From: Paenibacillus sp. H1-7
GTDB lineage: Bacteria > Bacillota > Bacilli > Paenibacillales > NBRC-103111
Length of the DNA: 64,000 bases
NCBI RefSeq assembly: GCF_022354825.1
Contig: NZ_CP031168.1
Location: 6,883,501-6,947,500 of the forward strand
Direction of reading: 5' to 3'
A model generated the notes under the pieces. That model searched no databases. It saw only the letters and a list, made by a program, of their open reading frames with translations, and was not told the DNA's origin. This document shows positions 8,307 to 17,642 of this stretch, piece after piece. Within the stretch, counting starts at the first letter, position 1. The number at the start of each line of letters is the position of its first letter. The translations under genes were made by a program, and so were the position numbers.

Positions 8307-8443
8307 TCATCTATACAAAAAGCCCCGCCAACCAATAGGTCAGCAGGGAACCGATTCTCCAATATTAGTTTAAAATAGAAATGAAAATATAAGGACACAA
8401 CAATATAAAGAACCGGCTTACATTGTAAGTCTTGTGAGCTGCA

Positions 8444-8824
8444 TTAAATCTTTCTCTTTTTGTCGGTATCGGCAACAATGCTTGCCATGTTGTAGTTCGA
8501 TTCAAACGCCACGCTTGTGCACAAAGTGTTCTTCCTCATAGCAAATTCAAACAAAATTTCTCCATGCGTCCACCGCTTCAGCTTTAACGATTCTACAGCG
8601 GTTTGCCGGAAAGACTGGACATGCAGCTCGGATAACCCCGGGCCCATCAGTTGTATTTCGCCCCCTCTACTTTCGACTGGGAACGCTCTGACCCCGAACT
8701 TTCCAATCACATTATTGCGGATTTGCACGAAAACCGTCCCTGAGGTCAGTTGAGCCAGCTCATCCTTAATTTCGCGAAATACAAAGTCCAGCTGCCTGGC
8801 CAAAGGCACATTTTCCAAAATCAT
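8444..8824 (-). CDS. Hypothetical protein, 126 aa
   Basis: I do not recognise a family. Two ATGs are possible; the one at 8824 lies 6 nt after AGGAGG, whereas the one at 8830 abuts it, so 8824 is preferred. The protein is soluble, with an amphipathic N-terminal helix (about 5-30), a beta-rich middle containing VFVQIRNNVIGKFGVRAFPVE, and a lysine-rich tail DTDKKRKI. It lies between the SASP terminator and the VOC protein gene, transcribed leftwards. No visible terminator follows within the short gap. Coding is supported by the good ribosome-binding site; function unknown. Confidence 0.55.
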   Translation of the reverse strand: MILENVPLARQLDFVFREIKDELAQLTSGTVFVQIRNNVIGKFGVRAFPVESRGGEIQLMGPGLSELHVQSFRQTAVESLKLKRWTHGEILFEFAMRKNTLCTSVAFESNYNMASIVADTDKKRKI

Positions 8825-9036
8825 CAACATCCTCCTGTCTAGTTCTTTTATAGGTAATATTATGCATTTCTAGTGCTGTAGCCCCATTATATGTAAATAC
8901 AATCCGTATTTCAACAATAAATTACATTTTGCAGGAAACTTCCTATTTTTCACCATTTTCCTACAAAAATAGACAACTTCCTCAAGGAAGCTGCCCATTA
9001 TAATCCCATCCCGTACGGGGTGTCTCGTATGTTATT

Positions 9037-9429
9037 TTACGCTTGGTCAAGAACCTCCGCGTTAAATTCAATGACGTTTCGGTCCGGGTCGAGCACGTAA
9101 ATTTGCGGGAAGCCCGCTTTCGCATGAGGTCTTGCCTCATATGGTACTCCATGCTCATCCAGCCATTGTCTTGCAGCCTTGTAGCTCGATACACGCACGG
9201 CAAAATGACCGTCCCGGGTATGGATTTCTCCCTGCCGCAGCGTCTCCCCTTCATGGACAATCAGATGAAGCTGCTGTCCCGTATTCCCTACGGCATACCA
9301 CGCTCCCGCGAAATCGAACGGCGGACGCTCAATCTCCTTCAGCCCAATGACGTTCTCATAAAAAAGCTTGGATCGCTCCAAATCGCGTACGCAAATACTG
9401 ACGTGGTGAATTCCTTCGATGGGTAACAT
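9037..9429 (-). CDS. VOC family protein (glyoxalase/bleomycin resistance/dioxygenase superfamily)
   Basis: 130 residues, one two-module VOC domain. It opens with the classic IEGIHHVSICVRDLERSKLFYENVIGL and ends with YVLDPDRNVIEFN, which contains the final metal-binding Glu; the His in IHHVSI and the Glu in VIEFN are two of the usual metal ligands. A third is likely His in GQQLHLIVHEGE. Members are glyoxalases, ring-cleaving dioxygenases or resistance proteins such as FosA-like thiol transferases; the subgroup cannot be decided here. The start at 9429 follows AGGAGAG. It is a single gene, divergent from the chemoreceptor at 9637. Confidence 0.88.
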   Translation of the reverse strand: MLPIEGIHHVSICVRDLERSKLFYENVIGLKEIERPPFDFAGAWYAVGNTGQQLHLIVHEGETLRQGEIHTRDGHFAVRVSSYKAARQWLDEHGVPYEARPHAKAGFPQIYVLDPDRNVIEFNAEVLDQA

Positions 9430-9636
9430 CGTCTATCTCTCCTGTCATGTTAATTTTATTTCGAAGCACGACTTAAGGATCACGTGCATTCCGCGCCTCC
9501 GTCCAGCTAGTACTTATGACCCGATATGAACTGCCAAGCAATGGGAGATCAGGATAAATACTATAGACCATGGTACTATTGGATGATATAATTTTCCATA
9601 GTAAGAAATTAACAATCATGTAAAGGGGATTTGCTG

Positions 9637-10896
9637 ATGAATTGGGTCCAGGGCTTGTCGTTTAAAAGAAAATTGCAGTTTGGCTGCTACACGCTAGTAG
9701 CTGTTTATTCCATTGCACTTCTCCTTTTGATTCTCCAGAACTCCATCCATGTTGTATTGGGATCCGTGTTTCTGGTCGTGATGATCGGACTCAGCTTTCC
9801 TTTTGTAAGCTGGTTTGAGAGAGCGCTTACAGAGCCTATCAGCGACATTTCCCGAGCGGCCCTGAACATCTCCAAGGGAGACTTTTCGCAAAAGGTCATC
9901 GTCCAATCGAACGACGCTCTGGGTGAGCTCGGTAATGCTTTCAACAAAATGACGAACAAGCTTCGCGAAATTTTGCAGGATTCCGGCAATATGTCGAAAC
10001 ATGTATTCGACTCCAGCCGAGATATTTACTATAAAAACGAAGGCTTGAAAAGCGTACTGGACCAAGTCGCCATATCGTCGAACGAGCTTGCGGCCGGAGC
10101 AAACCAAATATCCGAAGAGCTCGCGGCCATCTCCATCGCCACCAAGGATATCGAGCAAAAAGTGACCGCCTATACAGCGTCGACCAAGGAGATGGACTCC
10201 CGTTCCGGACAAATGATCGCACTGGTGGAAAAAGGACTGCAAGCCGTCGAAACGCAAGGCGACGGCATGAAGCGCAACGTCGAGTCTACCGCCAACGTCT
10301 CGCAAACGATTGACCGGCTGGCTCAGCAGGCGAACGGCATTTCCCAGATCACGCGGTCGATATCCGACATAGCTGAGCAGACGAATCTTCTCTCGCTGAA
10401 CGCCTCGATTGAAGCAGCCCGAGCGGGAGAGCACGGCAAAGGCTTTGCCGTCGTTGCCCAGGAGGTGCGCAAGCTGGCTGAAGAATCCACCACTTCTACC
10501 AAGGAAGTGTTTCTCCTCGTCCGCAATATCGAGGAAGGGATCCGCGAAGCGCTGACCCACATTACCGAGAATGAGCAAATCGTACATAAGCAAACGCAAT
10601 TGATCCATGAGACGGAATCGGTATTCGCCGAAATCGTCACGAGCGTCAAATTCATATCCGAGCAGATCACTTCCTTCGCCCGGGAAAGCGAGTATATGCT
10701 CGACAGCGCGCAGCGCATCTCGGCGACGATGGAGAGCATTTCCGCCATCACCCAGCAGTCTGCTGCAGGCACCCAGGAAGTATCCGCTTCGATGAACGAG
10801 CAGATCACCGCGGTGCAGGCGATTGTTGCGCAGTCCGAGGAGATGACCAAGCTCGCTACGAAGCTTCAGCAGATGATGCAGCTGTTTAAATTGTAG
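9637..10896 (+). CDS. Methyl-accepting chemotaxis protein without a large extracellular sensor domain
   Basis: 419 residues from the ATG at 9637, which has AAAGGGGA 8 nt upstream; a TTG two codons earlier is also in frame. Two hydrophobic segments (about 15-37 and 40-58) are separated by only a few residues, so almost nothing projects outside the membrane. A HAMP domain follows (about 60-115, starting FERALTEPISDISRAALNI), then a long coiled-coil signalling domain whose tip is the canonical EQTNLLSLNASIEAARAGEHG (about 245-265). It would signal to CheA/CheW. No C-terminal CheR-tethering pentapeptide is seen. The input is presumably intracellular, membrane-borne, or energy taxis-like (inference). 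It is monocistronic. Confidence 0.92.
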   Translation: MNWVQGLSFKRKLQFGCYTLVAVYSIALLLLILQNSIHVVLGSVFLVVMIGLSFPFVSWFERALTEPISDISRAALNISKGDFSQKVIVQSNDALGELGNAFNKMTNKLREILQDSGNMSKHVFDSSRDIYYKNEGLKSVLDQVAISSNELAAGANQISEELAAISIATKDIEQKVTAYTASTKEMDSRSGQMIALVEKGLQAVETQGDGMKRNVESTANVSQTIDRLAQQANGISQITRSISDIAEQTNLLSLNASIEAARAGEHGKGFAVVAQEVRKLAEESTTSTKEVFLLVRNIEEGIREALTHITENEQIVHKQTQLIHETESVFAEIVTSVKFISEQITSFARESEYMLDSAQRISATMESISAITQQSAAGTQEVSASMNEQITAVQAIVAQSEEMTKLATKLQQMMQLFKL

Positions 10897-10941
10897 GGGA
10901 AAATGAGCGCGGCTGTAACGTATGAAAACATGGACTTCGCA

Positions 10942-11054
10942 GGAAGGGATGTACCTCCGGTCCCTGTTGAAATCGTGTTCCTTTAATTAGACTAAAGCTG
11001 TGGGAACACGATTTCAAAGGGGACGCGTAAACTCTCCGATACATTCCCTTACCC
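10942..11054. repeat. Dispersed 113-nt palindromic repeat, copy 1
   Basis: Nested inverted repeats: outer GGGATGTA with TACATTCCC, then GTCCC with GGGGAC, then a perfect 13-bp arm GAAATCGTGTTCC (10969-10981) with GGAACACGATTTC (11003-11015), and an inner CTTTA/TAAAG. A second copy of the same length at 49943-50054 shares the blocks CTGTTG, GATTTCAAAGG and GTAAACTCT, but has different, self-complementary ends. Confidence 0.75.
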
Positions 11055-11088
11055 GCTGACGCTTGTTTTCTAAATACAAAGCCGCGCC

Positions 11089-11181
11089 CATTTCCTGGGG
11101 TTAGGGACCACGGGGGCTTGGAATCAGCCCCCGGCTTAAAAGTTGGAAAAGCCCGGGGCTAATGATCAGCCCCAGGAAATG
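11089..11181. repeat. Nested hairpin element with 12-bp terminal inverted repeats
   Basis: CATTTCCTGGGG (11089-11100) is the exact reverse complement of CCCCAGGAAATG (11170-11181). Inside lie a hairpin with arms GGGGGCT and AGCCCCC, and a second one with arms GGGGCT and AGCCCC that competes with the outer arm. It sits in the gap between the chemoreceptor and the peptidase gene; no coding capacity. Confidence 0.65.
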
Positions 11182-11184
11182 GAA

Positions 11185-11206
11185 GGAGGCTGCGCCAGCA
11201 GCCTCC
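11185..11206 (-). terminator. Hairpin just after the M3 peptidase gene, likely terminator
   Basis: GGAGGCTGC pairs with GCAGCCTCC around a four-base loop, 7 nt beyond the stop at 11213 on the minus strand. The T-run after it is short, so efficiency is uncertain. Confidence 0.5.
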
Positions 11207-11212
11207 TTTGGT

Positions 11213-13000
<1,788 letters not shown>

Positions 13001-13157
13001 GCAAACATCGCACCTTTCCTAAAAATTAGTTACAATACTATTAAACCATAAATCATGCCCAAGCCAAAATAAGCAACCCACCAAATTTTGGTTGAATTGT
13101 TATCACGGGTATGTTTAAATGGTGACTATAGATCTATTGACAGGAGTGGAAGTCAAC

Positions 13158-13337
13158 ATGAAACCATTACAGATCTCGCCCGAAACGGCACAAAAGCTCG
13201 CTAAACAACTGAACGTTCCGCTGGAGCATCTCATGCACATGCCTCAGCATATTTTAATGCAAAAGCTTGCCGAGCTTGCTAAAAGCGCTTCCAGCAGCGA
13301 ACAGAAGGAATCCGACGGCACCAAGCAGGAGTCCTGA
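13158..13337 (+). CDS. YycC-like small protein
   Basis: 59 residues from the ATG at 13158, with AGGAGTGG upstream; an in-frame ATG at 13119 lacks a ribosome-binding site. The sequence MKPLQISPETAQKLAKQLN followed by LEHLMHMPQHILMQKLAEL corresponds to the short conserved YycC family of Bacillales, known only as an uncharacterised protein. It is probably an all-helical peptide with a polar Ser/Glu/Lys tail (about 42-59). It ends 3 nt before the next gene, so the two are translated from one message. Confidence 0.75.
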   Translation: MKPLQISPETAQKLAKQLNVPLEHLMHMPQHILMQKLAELAKSASSSEQKESDGTKQES

Positions 13338-13340
13338 CCG

Positions 13341-13580
13341 ATGATCCCTTTTGAGAACAGTTGGCCTTACGAGCTGATCCAGCAAGATGTTTACGTTCAT
13401 GAATGTCCTTTTTGCAGTGAGTCTAACGTCCTACTCCCTTTGAAAAAGAAAGATATTCCGGGAATCCAGCAAGGCGCCAAGAAGCTGCTTGTATTTCCGT
13501 GCTGTCACAACAAAATCACGATTGTAGACGCTGACCGCGATTACTTGCTCGCCAGCCAGCCTATAAGAAACCGCCGCTGA
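13341..13580 (+). CDS. Hypothetical Cys-rich protein, possible zinc binding
   Basis: 79 residues, starting 3 nt after the YycC-like gene, with its Shine-Dalgarno (GCAGGAGT) inside the end of that gene. The sequence contains HECPFCSESNVLLPLKK (about 22-38) and VFPCCHNKITIVD (about 52-64), so two cysteine pairs about 27 residues apart could form a zinc knuckle. I do not know a named family. Tight coupling to the upstream gene suggests a joint function. The GGDEF gene begins 54 nt later. Confidence 0.7.
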   Translation: MIPFENSWPYELIQQDVYVHECPFCSESNVLLPLKKKDIPGIQQGAKKLLVFPCCHNKITIVDADRDYLLASQPIRNRR

Positions 13581-13634
13581 CCTAAGGTTAAAAAGAAGCA
13601 AACGCCGGCTCGGATCAGGAGTGGAACAACGCAA

Positions 13635-14729
13635 ATGTATTATATTTCCTTTACGCACGCCTGCACCTTGATTGCCTTAAGCTATATTGCATTGAAGCTC
13701 AAAAACCGGCTGTTTATGGAACGGTATGAAACTCTCAGCGCCTCTCTGTTGACCGGCTTGGCTTGCATCATTATTATGCTTCAACCGTTCCCGACCGACG
13801 GATTGGTGACGGATCTTCGATTCGCTCCGATCGTTATGGCCGGTTTGAGGTTCGGTCCGATCGTATCCCTGCTTTCGACCTTGTTGCCGTCCTTCTACAT
13901 TATACAGATAGGCGAAGTCCACGGGTTCGTCCGGATAGCGCAGGAATTGATTTTGCCTGCAATCGTCAGCTCGCTTTTCCATCGCAAGGAGAATGAGAGC
14001 GGCTATGCCATGATACCTTTTATCGACGGGATCAAGGTATGCGTCATGCTGGCTGCCATCCGTTTTATCATCCAAACGTACATGAAGCTGGATTTTTCTT
14101 TGCTGGCGATTGCATCCCACTTGATTACGCTCGTTCTGTCTATTCTGGCCGTGCTGGTTCTTATCGTTATGTATAACGACGACAATCGTTCCTGGATACT
14201 GCAGCGGCGATTCGAGCTTCAGGCGAATCAGGACGGCCTCACCGGACTGCCGAATTTAAGAAGCTTCATGTCGATCGCCCAGAATACGATTCGGCAGCGG
14301 CCGTTGTCCATCATGATGATCGACATTGACAATTTCAAGTATTACAACGATACGTACGGCCATTTGCAAGGAGATTTGCTGCTGTGCGAGGTCGGACAGC
14401 TGCTCCGGACCACGATCCACGAGTCGGACTATGCAGCCCGCTACGGCGGCGAGGAATTCATCATCATGAGCCACACCGTCGATACGGACCGCCTGAAGCA
14501 GTATGCCCTGCAGCTCTGCGATACGATAGCAAGGCATCACAGCCAGGTAAGATCGGATTCGGCGGTTATCACGATATCCATTGGCATCTCGGTTGCCTTC
14601 GGCTATCAGGACGAGCTGCTTAGGGTTATTTCCGAGGCCGACGAAGCGCTCTATGTATCGAAACGCGAAGGGAAGAACCGGTTTACCATCTACTCCGACG
14701 ATATCCCTTTTACGGCAAATAACGCATAA
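13635..14729 (+). CDS. Diguanylate cyclase with 5TM LytS-type membrane domain
   Basis: 364 residues. The N-terminal 185 residues contain five to six membrane helices of the 5TM-5TMR_LYT sensor type (note GLRFGPIVSLLSTLLPSFY). The GGDEF domain (about 195-355) starts QANQDGLTGLPNLRSF and contains the active-site RYGGEEF at about residues 272-278, so synthesis of cyclic di-GMP from two GTP is expected. The allosteric inhibition site RxxD, normally five residues upstream, reads HESD, so product inhibition may be lost. A PilZ effector protein is encoded at 20377. Start: ATG with AGGAGTGGAACAACGCAA upstream. Confidence 0.93.
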   Translation: MYYISFTHACTLIALSYIALKLKNRLFMERYETLSASLLTGLACIIIMLQPFPTDGLVTDLRFAPIVMAGLRFGPIVSLLSTLLPSFYIIQIGEVHGFVRIAQELILPAIVSSLFHRKENESGYAMIPFIDGIKVCVMLAAIRFIIQTYMKLDFSLLAIASHLITLVLSILAVLVLIVMYNDDNRSWILQRRFELQANQDGLTGLPNLRSFMSIAQNTIRQRPLSIMMIDIDNFKYYNDTYGHLQGDLLLCEVGQLLRTTIHESDYAARYGGEEFIIMSHTVDTDRLKQYALQLCDTIARHHSQVRSDSAVITISIGISVAFGYQDELLRVISEADEALYVSKREGKNRFTIYSDDIPFTANNA

Positions 14730-14767
14730 TGCAGCATTCCGGACGGACTGTGCACTATGCGTTATTT
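14717..14767. terminator. Bidirectional terminator between GGDEF and DUF2225 genes
   Basis: AAATAACGCAT (14717-14727, overlapping the end of the GGDEF gene) pairs with ATGCGTTATTT (14757-14767). The two genes converge here, and the T-rich and A-rich flanks fit termination in both directions. Confidence 0.7.
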
Positions 14768-14784
14768 GTTGTTTGATTACGGAT

Positions 14785-15486
14785 TTATCCTTCGTGAATC
14801 ATTTCCTCAGGCATATCGATTTTTTCCGAAATCATCTGCTCCCTTGTCGCCGCCCATTGCTCGCGGCAAGCGCGGATCATCGCCGAATCCATAATGCTCT
14901 TGTCATTGATAACTCTTCCGAACCATTTGACCGCTTCCTTGTACTGGTTCAGCCTGCGGTGCAATTCCCCCATTAAATACATGAGCCGGGCATTATTCAG
15001 ATCGGCGCCTTCGGTTTCGAATACGTTAGTGTACGCATCCAGGGCAAACTGTAAAAACCGTCTTTCCTGCTCCGTGTCCTGCTTGTACCTGTACAGCCAG
15101 GCAATATGATGCAGAAGTCCGGCGACGACACGCCCTTTTTCATTCTTGATCTGGGCGCACAAGAGCGCAAGCTTGTACGCGTACATCGCATCGTCCCAGC
15201 TGCGTTCTCCGCCGTAATCTTTAAACTGCCAGTTCACCGCCACCTTATTATAGAACGCTTCTTTATGGGCGGGCGTGAAGACATTCGACGTGTTCTCCGT
15301 ACTTGCGTAGCCGCAATAAGGACAGATTCTGACTACGTAATAATCCGGGTTCGTCTCTTTATAATGAATGCAAAAATCGGTATCCGTATGTGTCGCCTTC
15401 TTGAAGCTTGGCCTCACTCTGGATGTTTGAAAAGCGGATTCGCAGCAAGCGCACTCCACCTTTACTTGAAATAAAGGCTCGACCAC
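14785..15486 (-). CDS. DUF2225 family protein (zinc-ribbon plus TPR-like)
   Basis: 233 residues. The first 60 residues hold two zinc-binding CxxC pairs (VECACCESAF and RICPYCGYAS) separated by KATHTDTDFCIHY. The rest is alpha-helical with TPR-like repeats (for example LMYLMGELHRRLNQYKEAVKWF, residues about 175-196). This arrangement defines DUF2225, a family found in spore-formers with no established function. The gene follows the truncated haemoglobin gene by 18 nt on the same strand and is probably co-transcribed with it. Confidence 0.85.
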   Translation of the reverse strand: MVEPLFQVKVECACCESAFQTSRVRPSFKKATHTDTDFCIHYKETNPDYYVVRICPYCGYASTENTSNVFTPAHKEAFYNKVAVNWQFKDYGGERSWDDAMYAYKLALLCAQIKNEKGRVVAGLLHHIAWLYRYKQDTEQERRFLQFALDAYTNVFETEGADLNNARLMYLMGELHRRLNQYKEAVKWFGRVINDKSIMDSAMIRACREQWAATREQMISEKIDMPEEMIHEG

Positions 15487-15504
15487 AAATTCACATCCTT
15501 TTAG

Positions 15505-15900
15505 TTAGGCATTCTTGTTAATAAAATGATAAGCAGGGCCTTTCAGTCTCTCAAGCACGAACGCTTTCAGCTCCGGCTCCAGCCCTACCTTGTCCAAAGC
15601 CTGCCTCATACAGCCTAGCCAAGCCTCAGCCCGCTCCGGAGTAATCTCGAACGGCAAATGCCGGGCCCTCATCATCGGATGGCCGTACAGACTCGAATAC
15701 AGCGGAGGTCCTCCAAAAAACTGGGTCAAAAATAAATACTGCTTTTCCCTGACCGGATCAATATCTTCTGGGAATAACGGGCCGATAACCGGATTCGCCT
15801 GTACCAATGGATAAAATGCATCCACGATCCGGCGGATCGTCTCCGCCCCTCCCAACGCCTCAAACGGCGTGAGCTGCTCAGATTCATGTTTATCGGACAT
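15505..15900 (-). CDS. Truncated haemoglobin, group II (YjbI/GlbO type)
   Basis: 131 residues, typical length. The globin segments are clear: TPFEALGGAETIRRIVDAFYPLV (the Tyr after AF is the distal B10 tyrosine), FFGGPPLYSSLYGHPMMRARHLPFEI with the proximal haem-binding His in RARHLPF, and AEAWLGCMRQAL with the Trp at G8 that marks group II. The protein binds haem and handles oxygen, NO or peroxide; in Bacillus its relative YjbI works with the YjbH/Spx stress system (family knowledge). It is the first gene of a two-gene unit with the DUF2225 gene. Confidence 0.93.
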   Translation of the reverse strand: MSDKHESEQLTPFEALGGAETIRRIVDAFYPLVQANPVIGPLFPEDIDPVREKQYLFLTQFFGGPPLYSSLYGHPMMRARHLPFEITPERAEAWLGCMRQALDKVGLEPELKAFVLERLKGPAYHFINKNA

Positions 15901-15981
15901 TTACGTTTCCTCGCCTGTTCTATGGAATTGTGCGCTCAACAATAAAAAATCCCCAAAAGTGAAGACAATCTTAGAATCAAC

Positions 15982-16015
15982 AAAAAAGATGCCAATCGAT
16001 TTCGCGATTAGCATC
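15982..16015 (-). terminator. Strong terminator after the 31-aa ORF
   Basis: On the minus strand GATGCTAATCG pairs with CGATTGGCATC (one G-T pair) around a six-base loop, followed by six T. It lies about 30 nt beyond the stop of the small ORF at 16046-16141, and before the globin gene, so it closes a separate short transcript. Confidence 0.8.
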
Positions 16016-16045
16016 CAAACCTTAGAAGAAACCGCACTCACTGTA

Positions 16046-16141
16046 CTAGCTTTCCAGATCCTCTTCACCGGAAGTCATCAAGGTTTCCCTAATGACATAC
16101 ACAAACGCACATACGAGAATTCCAGCAATCACAGCCGTCAT
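16046..16141 (-). CDS. Putative 31-aa single-span membrane peptide
   Basis: Reads MTAVIAGILVCAFVYVIRE followed by a short acidic tail ending GEEDLES. The first 17 residues would form one membrane helix with the tail in the cytosol. A GGGGTTGAT sequence lies upstream at ribosome-binding distance, and a strong terminator lies just downstream, which supports an independent transcript. No family is recognised. It could be a small regulatory membrane protein or a spore-associated peptide; it may also be chance, given the length. Confidence 0.45.
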   Translation of the reverse strand: MTAVIAGILVCAFVYVIRETLMTSGEEDLES

Positions 16142-16260
16142 CCGGATCAACCCCTATTCTCATATTGGTTTGGTACTATTGTACCATAATTATTCAAAAC
16201 ATTCAGCAATTTTACGATAAACTATCATATTTTTCTGACAGTTTGTCCAATGCGGATACA

Positions 16261-16290
16261 GGCATGTCTCCTACCCCTTGTACATATAAG
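16261..16290 (+). promoter_or_regulatory. Sigma-E-like promoter upstream of ylbJ
   Basis: GGCATGTC, 14 nt, CATATAAG, matching six of eight positions of both halves of the mother-cell sigma-E consensus. It lies 55 nt before the YlbJ start. B. subtilis ylbJ is sigma-E dependent (established), so the placement makes sense. Confidence 0.4.
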
Positions 16291-16344
16291 TAAATGATGG
16301 TGTTCTTGAGGATCCGATGGATTCCCTATTAGGAGGATATTGCC

Positions 16345-17592
16345 ATGACGTTCAAGAAATTGTCTCCCTTTTACCTTATCGCCTTGTTGATATTGGGCCT
16401 TATGTCCTTGATGCTTGTCTTCCCAGCCGAAGTGTTCCGCGCTTCCATCCGAGGCGTAGGAATCTGGTGGGACGTTTTGTTCCCTGCGCTTTTTCCTTTT
16501 TTTGTTATATCGGAGCTAATGCTTGGAGTGGGGATCGTCCATTTCTTCGGAACGCTGCTGGACCCGATGATGCGTCCTGTGTTCCGGATTCCGGGCATTG
16601 GAGGGTTTGTCGTAGCGATGGGCTTTGCCTCCGGCTATCCGGTTGGAGCCAAGCTGACGGCCCAGCTCTGGGATCAAAAGCTCGTCAATCGCGAAGAAGG
16701 AGAACGGCTCGTTTCGTTCACTACATCCTCCGATCCGATCTTTCTGATCGGAGCGGTGTCCGTCGGTTTCTTCCATGATGCGAGCCTGGCCGGAATTTTG
16801 GCGGCAGCCCATTACGGTTCGGCGATGCTGCTTGGCTTGATGATGCGGTATCACGGACGCAAACAGTCCGCTACCCCGGCATTGGCAGCTGTTGCGACTT
16901 CAGCCGGTCCAGCGGCTTCGATATGGGTACGTGCCTTCGATGCCATGCATGAGGCGCGGATGAAGGACGGGAGAGCTTTGGGAGAAATGCTTCGCATGGC
17001 CGTCGCATCGTCACTGCAGCTTATTTTTGTCGTAGGGGGACTGGTTGTCTTCTTCTCCGCCGTCATGGAAGTGCTCACATCCGCGCATATCATGAACATT
17101 TTCTACATAGGGATTAATGCGGTGCTTCAGCTGTTTGACGTCCCCGTATCGCTGACCCAGGCGGTAGCGAACGGATTCTTCGAGGTGACTTTGGGGGCCA
17201 AGGCTGCCGGAGGAGCCGGCTCGCAAATTCCGCTTGTATATAAAGTGGCGATAGCCGCGTTTGTTCTTTCCTGGGCCGGCTTGTCGGTCCACGCACAGGT
17301 AGTCAGTCTGCTCCACCGTACCAATTTGCGTTATATTCCGTTTATCACGGCACGCTTACTTCATGGGCTTATGGCCTTTGCCGCCGTATTTGTGTTATGG
17401 GAGCCACTGCAGCCGTATCGCGGCACCGTAGCCGCTTTTATCCCTGCCATTGATGTGGAATCACCGCTGACAACGTTATGGCGTTATTCGCTGCCTTGGG
17501 GAATTACAGCTTTCAGTTCCGTTATTGTTGTACTGATCTTGTTATTCCTCCTGCATTTCGTGGTTAAACAATGTATGAAGCGGTTTGTATAA
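16345..17592 (+). CDS. ylbJ: Sporulation integral membrane protein YlbJ
   Basis: 415 residues with about ten hydrophobic segments. YlbJ is a mother-cell membrane protein needed for normal spore cortex and heat resistance in Bacillus. Recognised by VGIWWDVLFPALFPFFVISELMLG and GFVVAMGFASGYPVGAKLTAQLW, which belong to the nucleoside-recognition (Gate) type membrane domain found in YlbJ and SpoVV-like proteins. The ATG at 16345 follows TTAGGAGGATATTGCC, an excellent ribosome-binding site. It stands alone, 50 nt before the phosphorylase gene. A sigma-E-like promoter is present upstream. Confidence 0.88.
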   Translation: MTFKKLSPFYLIALLILGLMSLMLVFPAEVFRASIRGVGIWWDVLFPALFPFFVISELMLGVGIVHFFGTLLDPMMRPVFRIPGIGGFVVAMGFASGYPVGAKLTAQLWDQKLVNREEGERLVSFTTSSDPIFLIGAVSVGFFHDASLAGILAAAHYGSAMLLGLMMRYHGRKQSATPALAAVATSAGPAASIWVRAFDAMHEARMKDGRALGEMLRMAVASSLQLIFVVGGLVVFFSAVMEVLTSAHIMNIFYIGINAVLQLFDVPVSLTQAVANGFFEVTLGAKAAGGAGSQIPLVYKVAIAAFVLSWAGLSVHAQVVSLLHRTNLRYIPFITARLLHGLMAFAAVFVLWEPLQPYRGTVAAFIPAIDVESPLTTLWRYSLPWGITAFSSVIVVLILLFLLHFVVKQCMKRFV

Positions 17593-17642
17593 CAAGATAA
17601 TAAGACCGTCAAACGACGTACGAAGCGAAGGTTGGTGATGGC

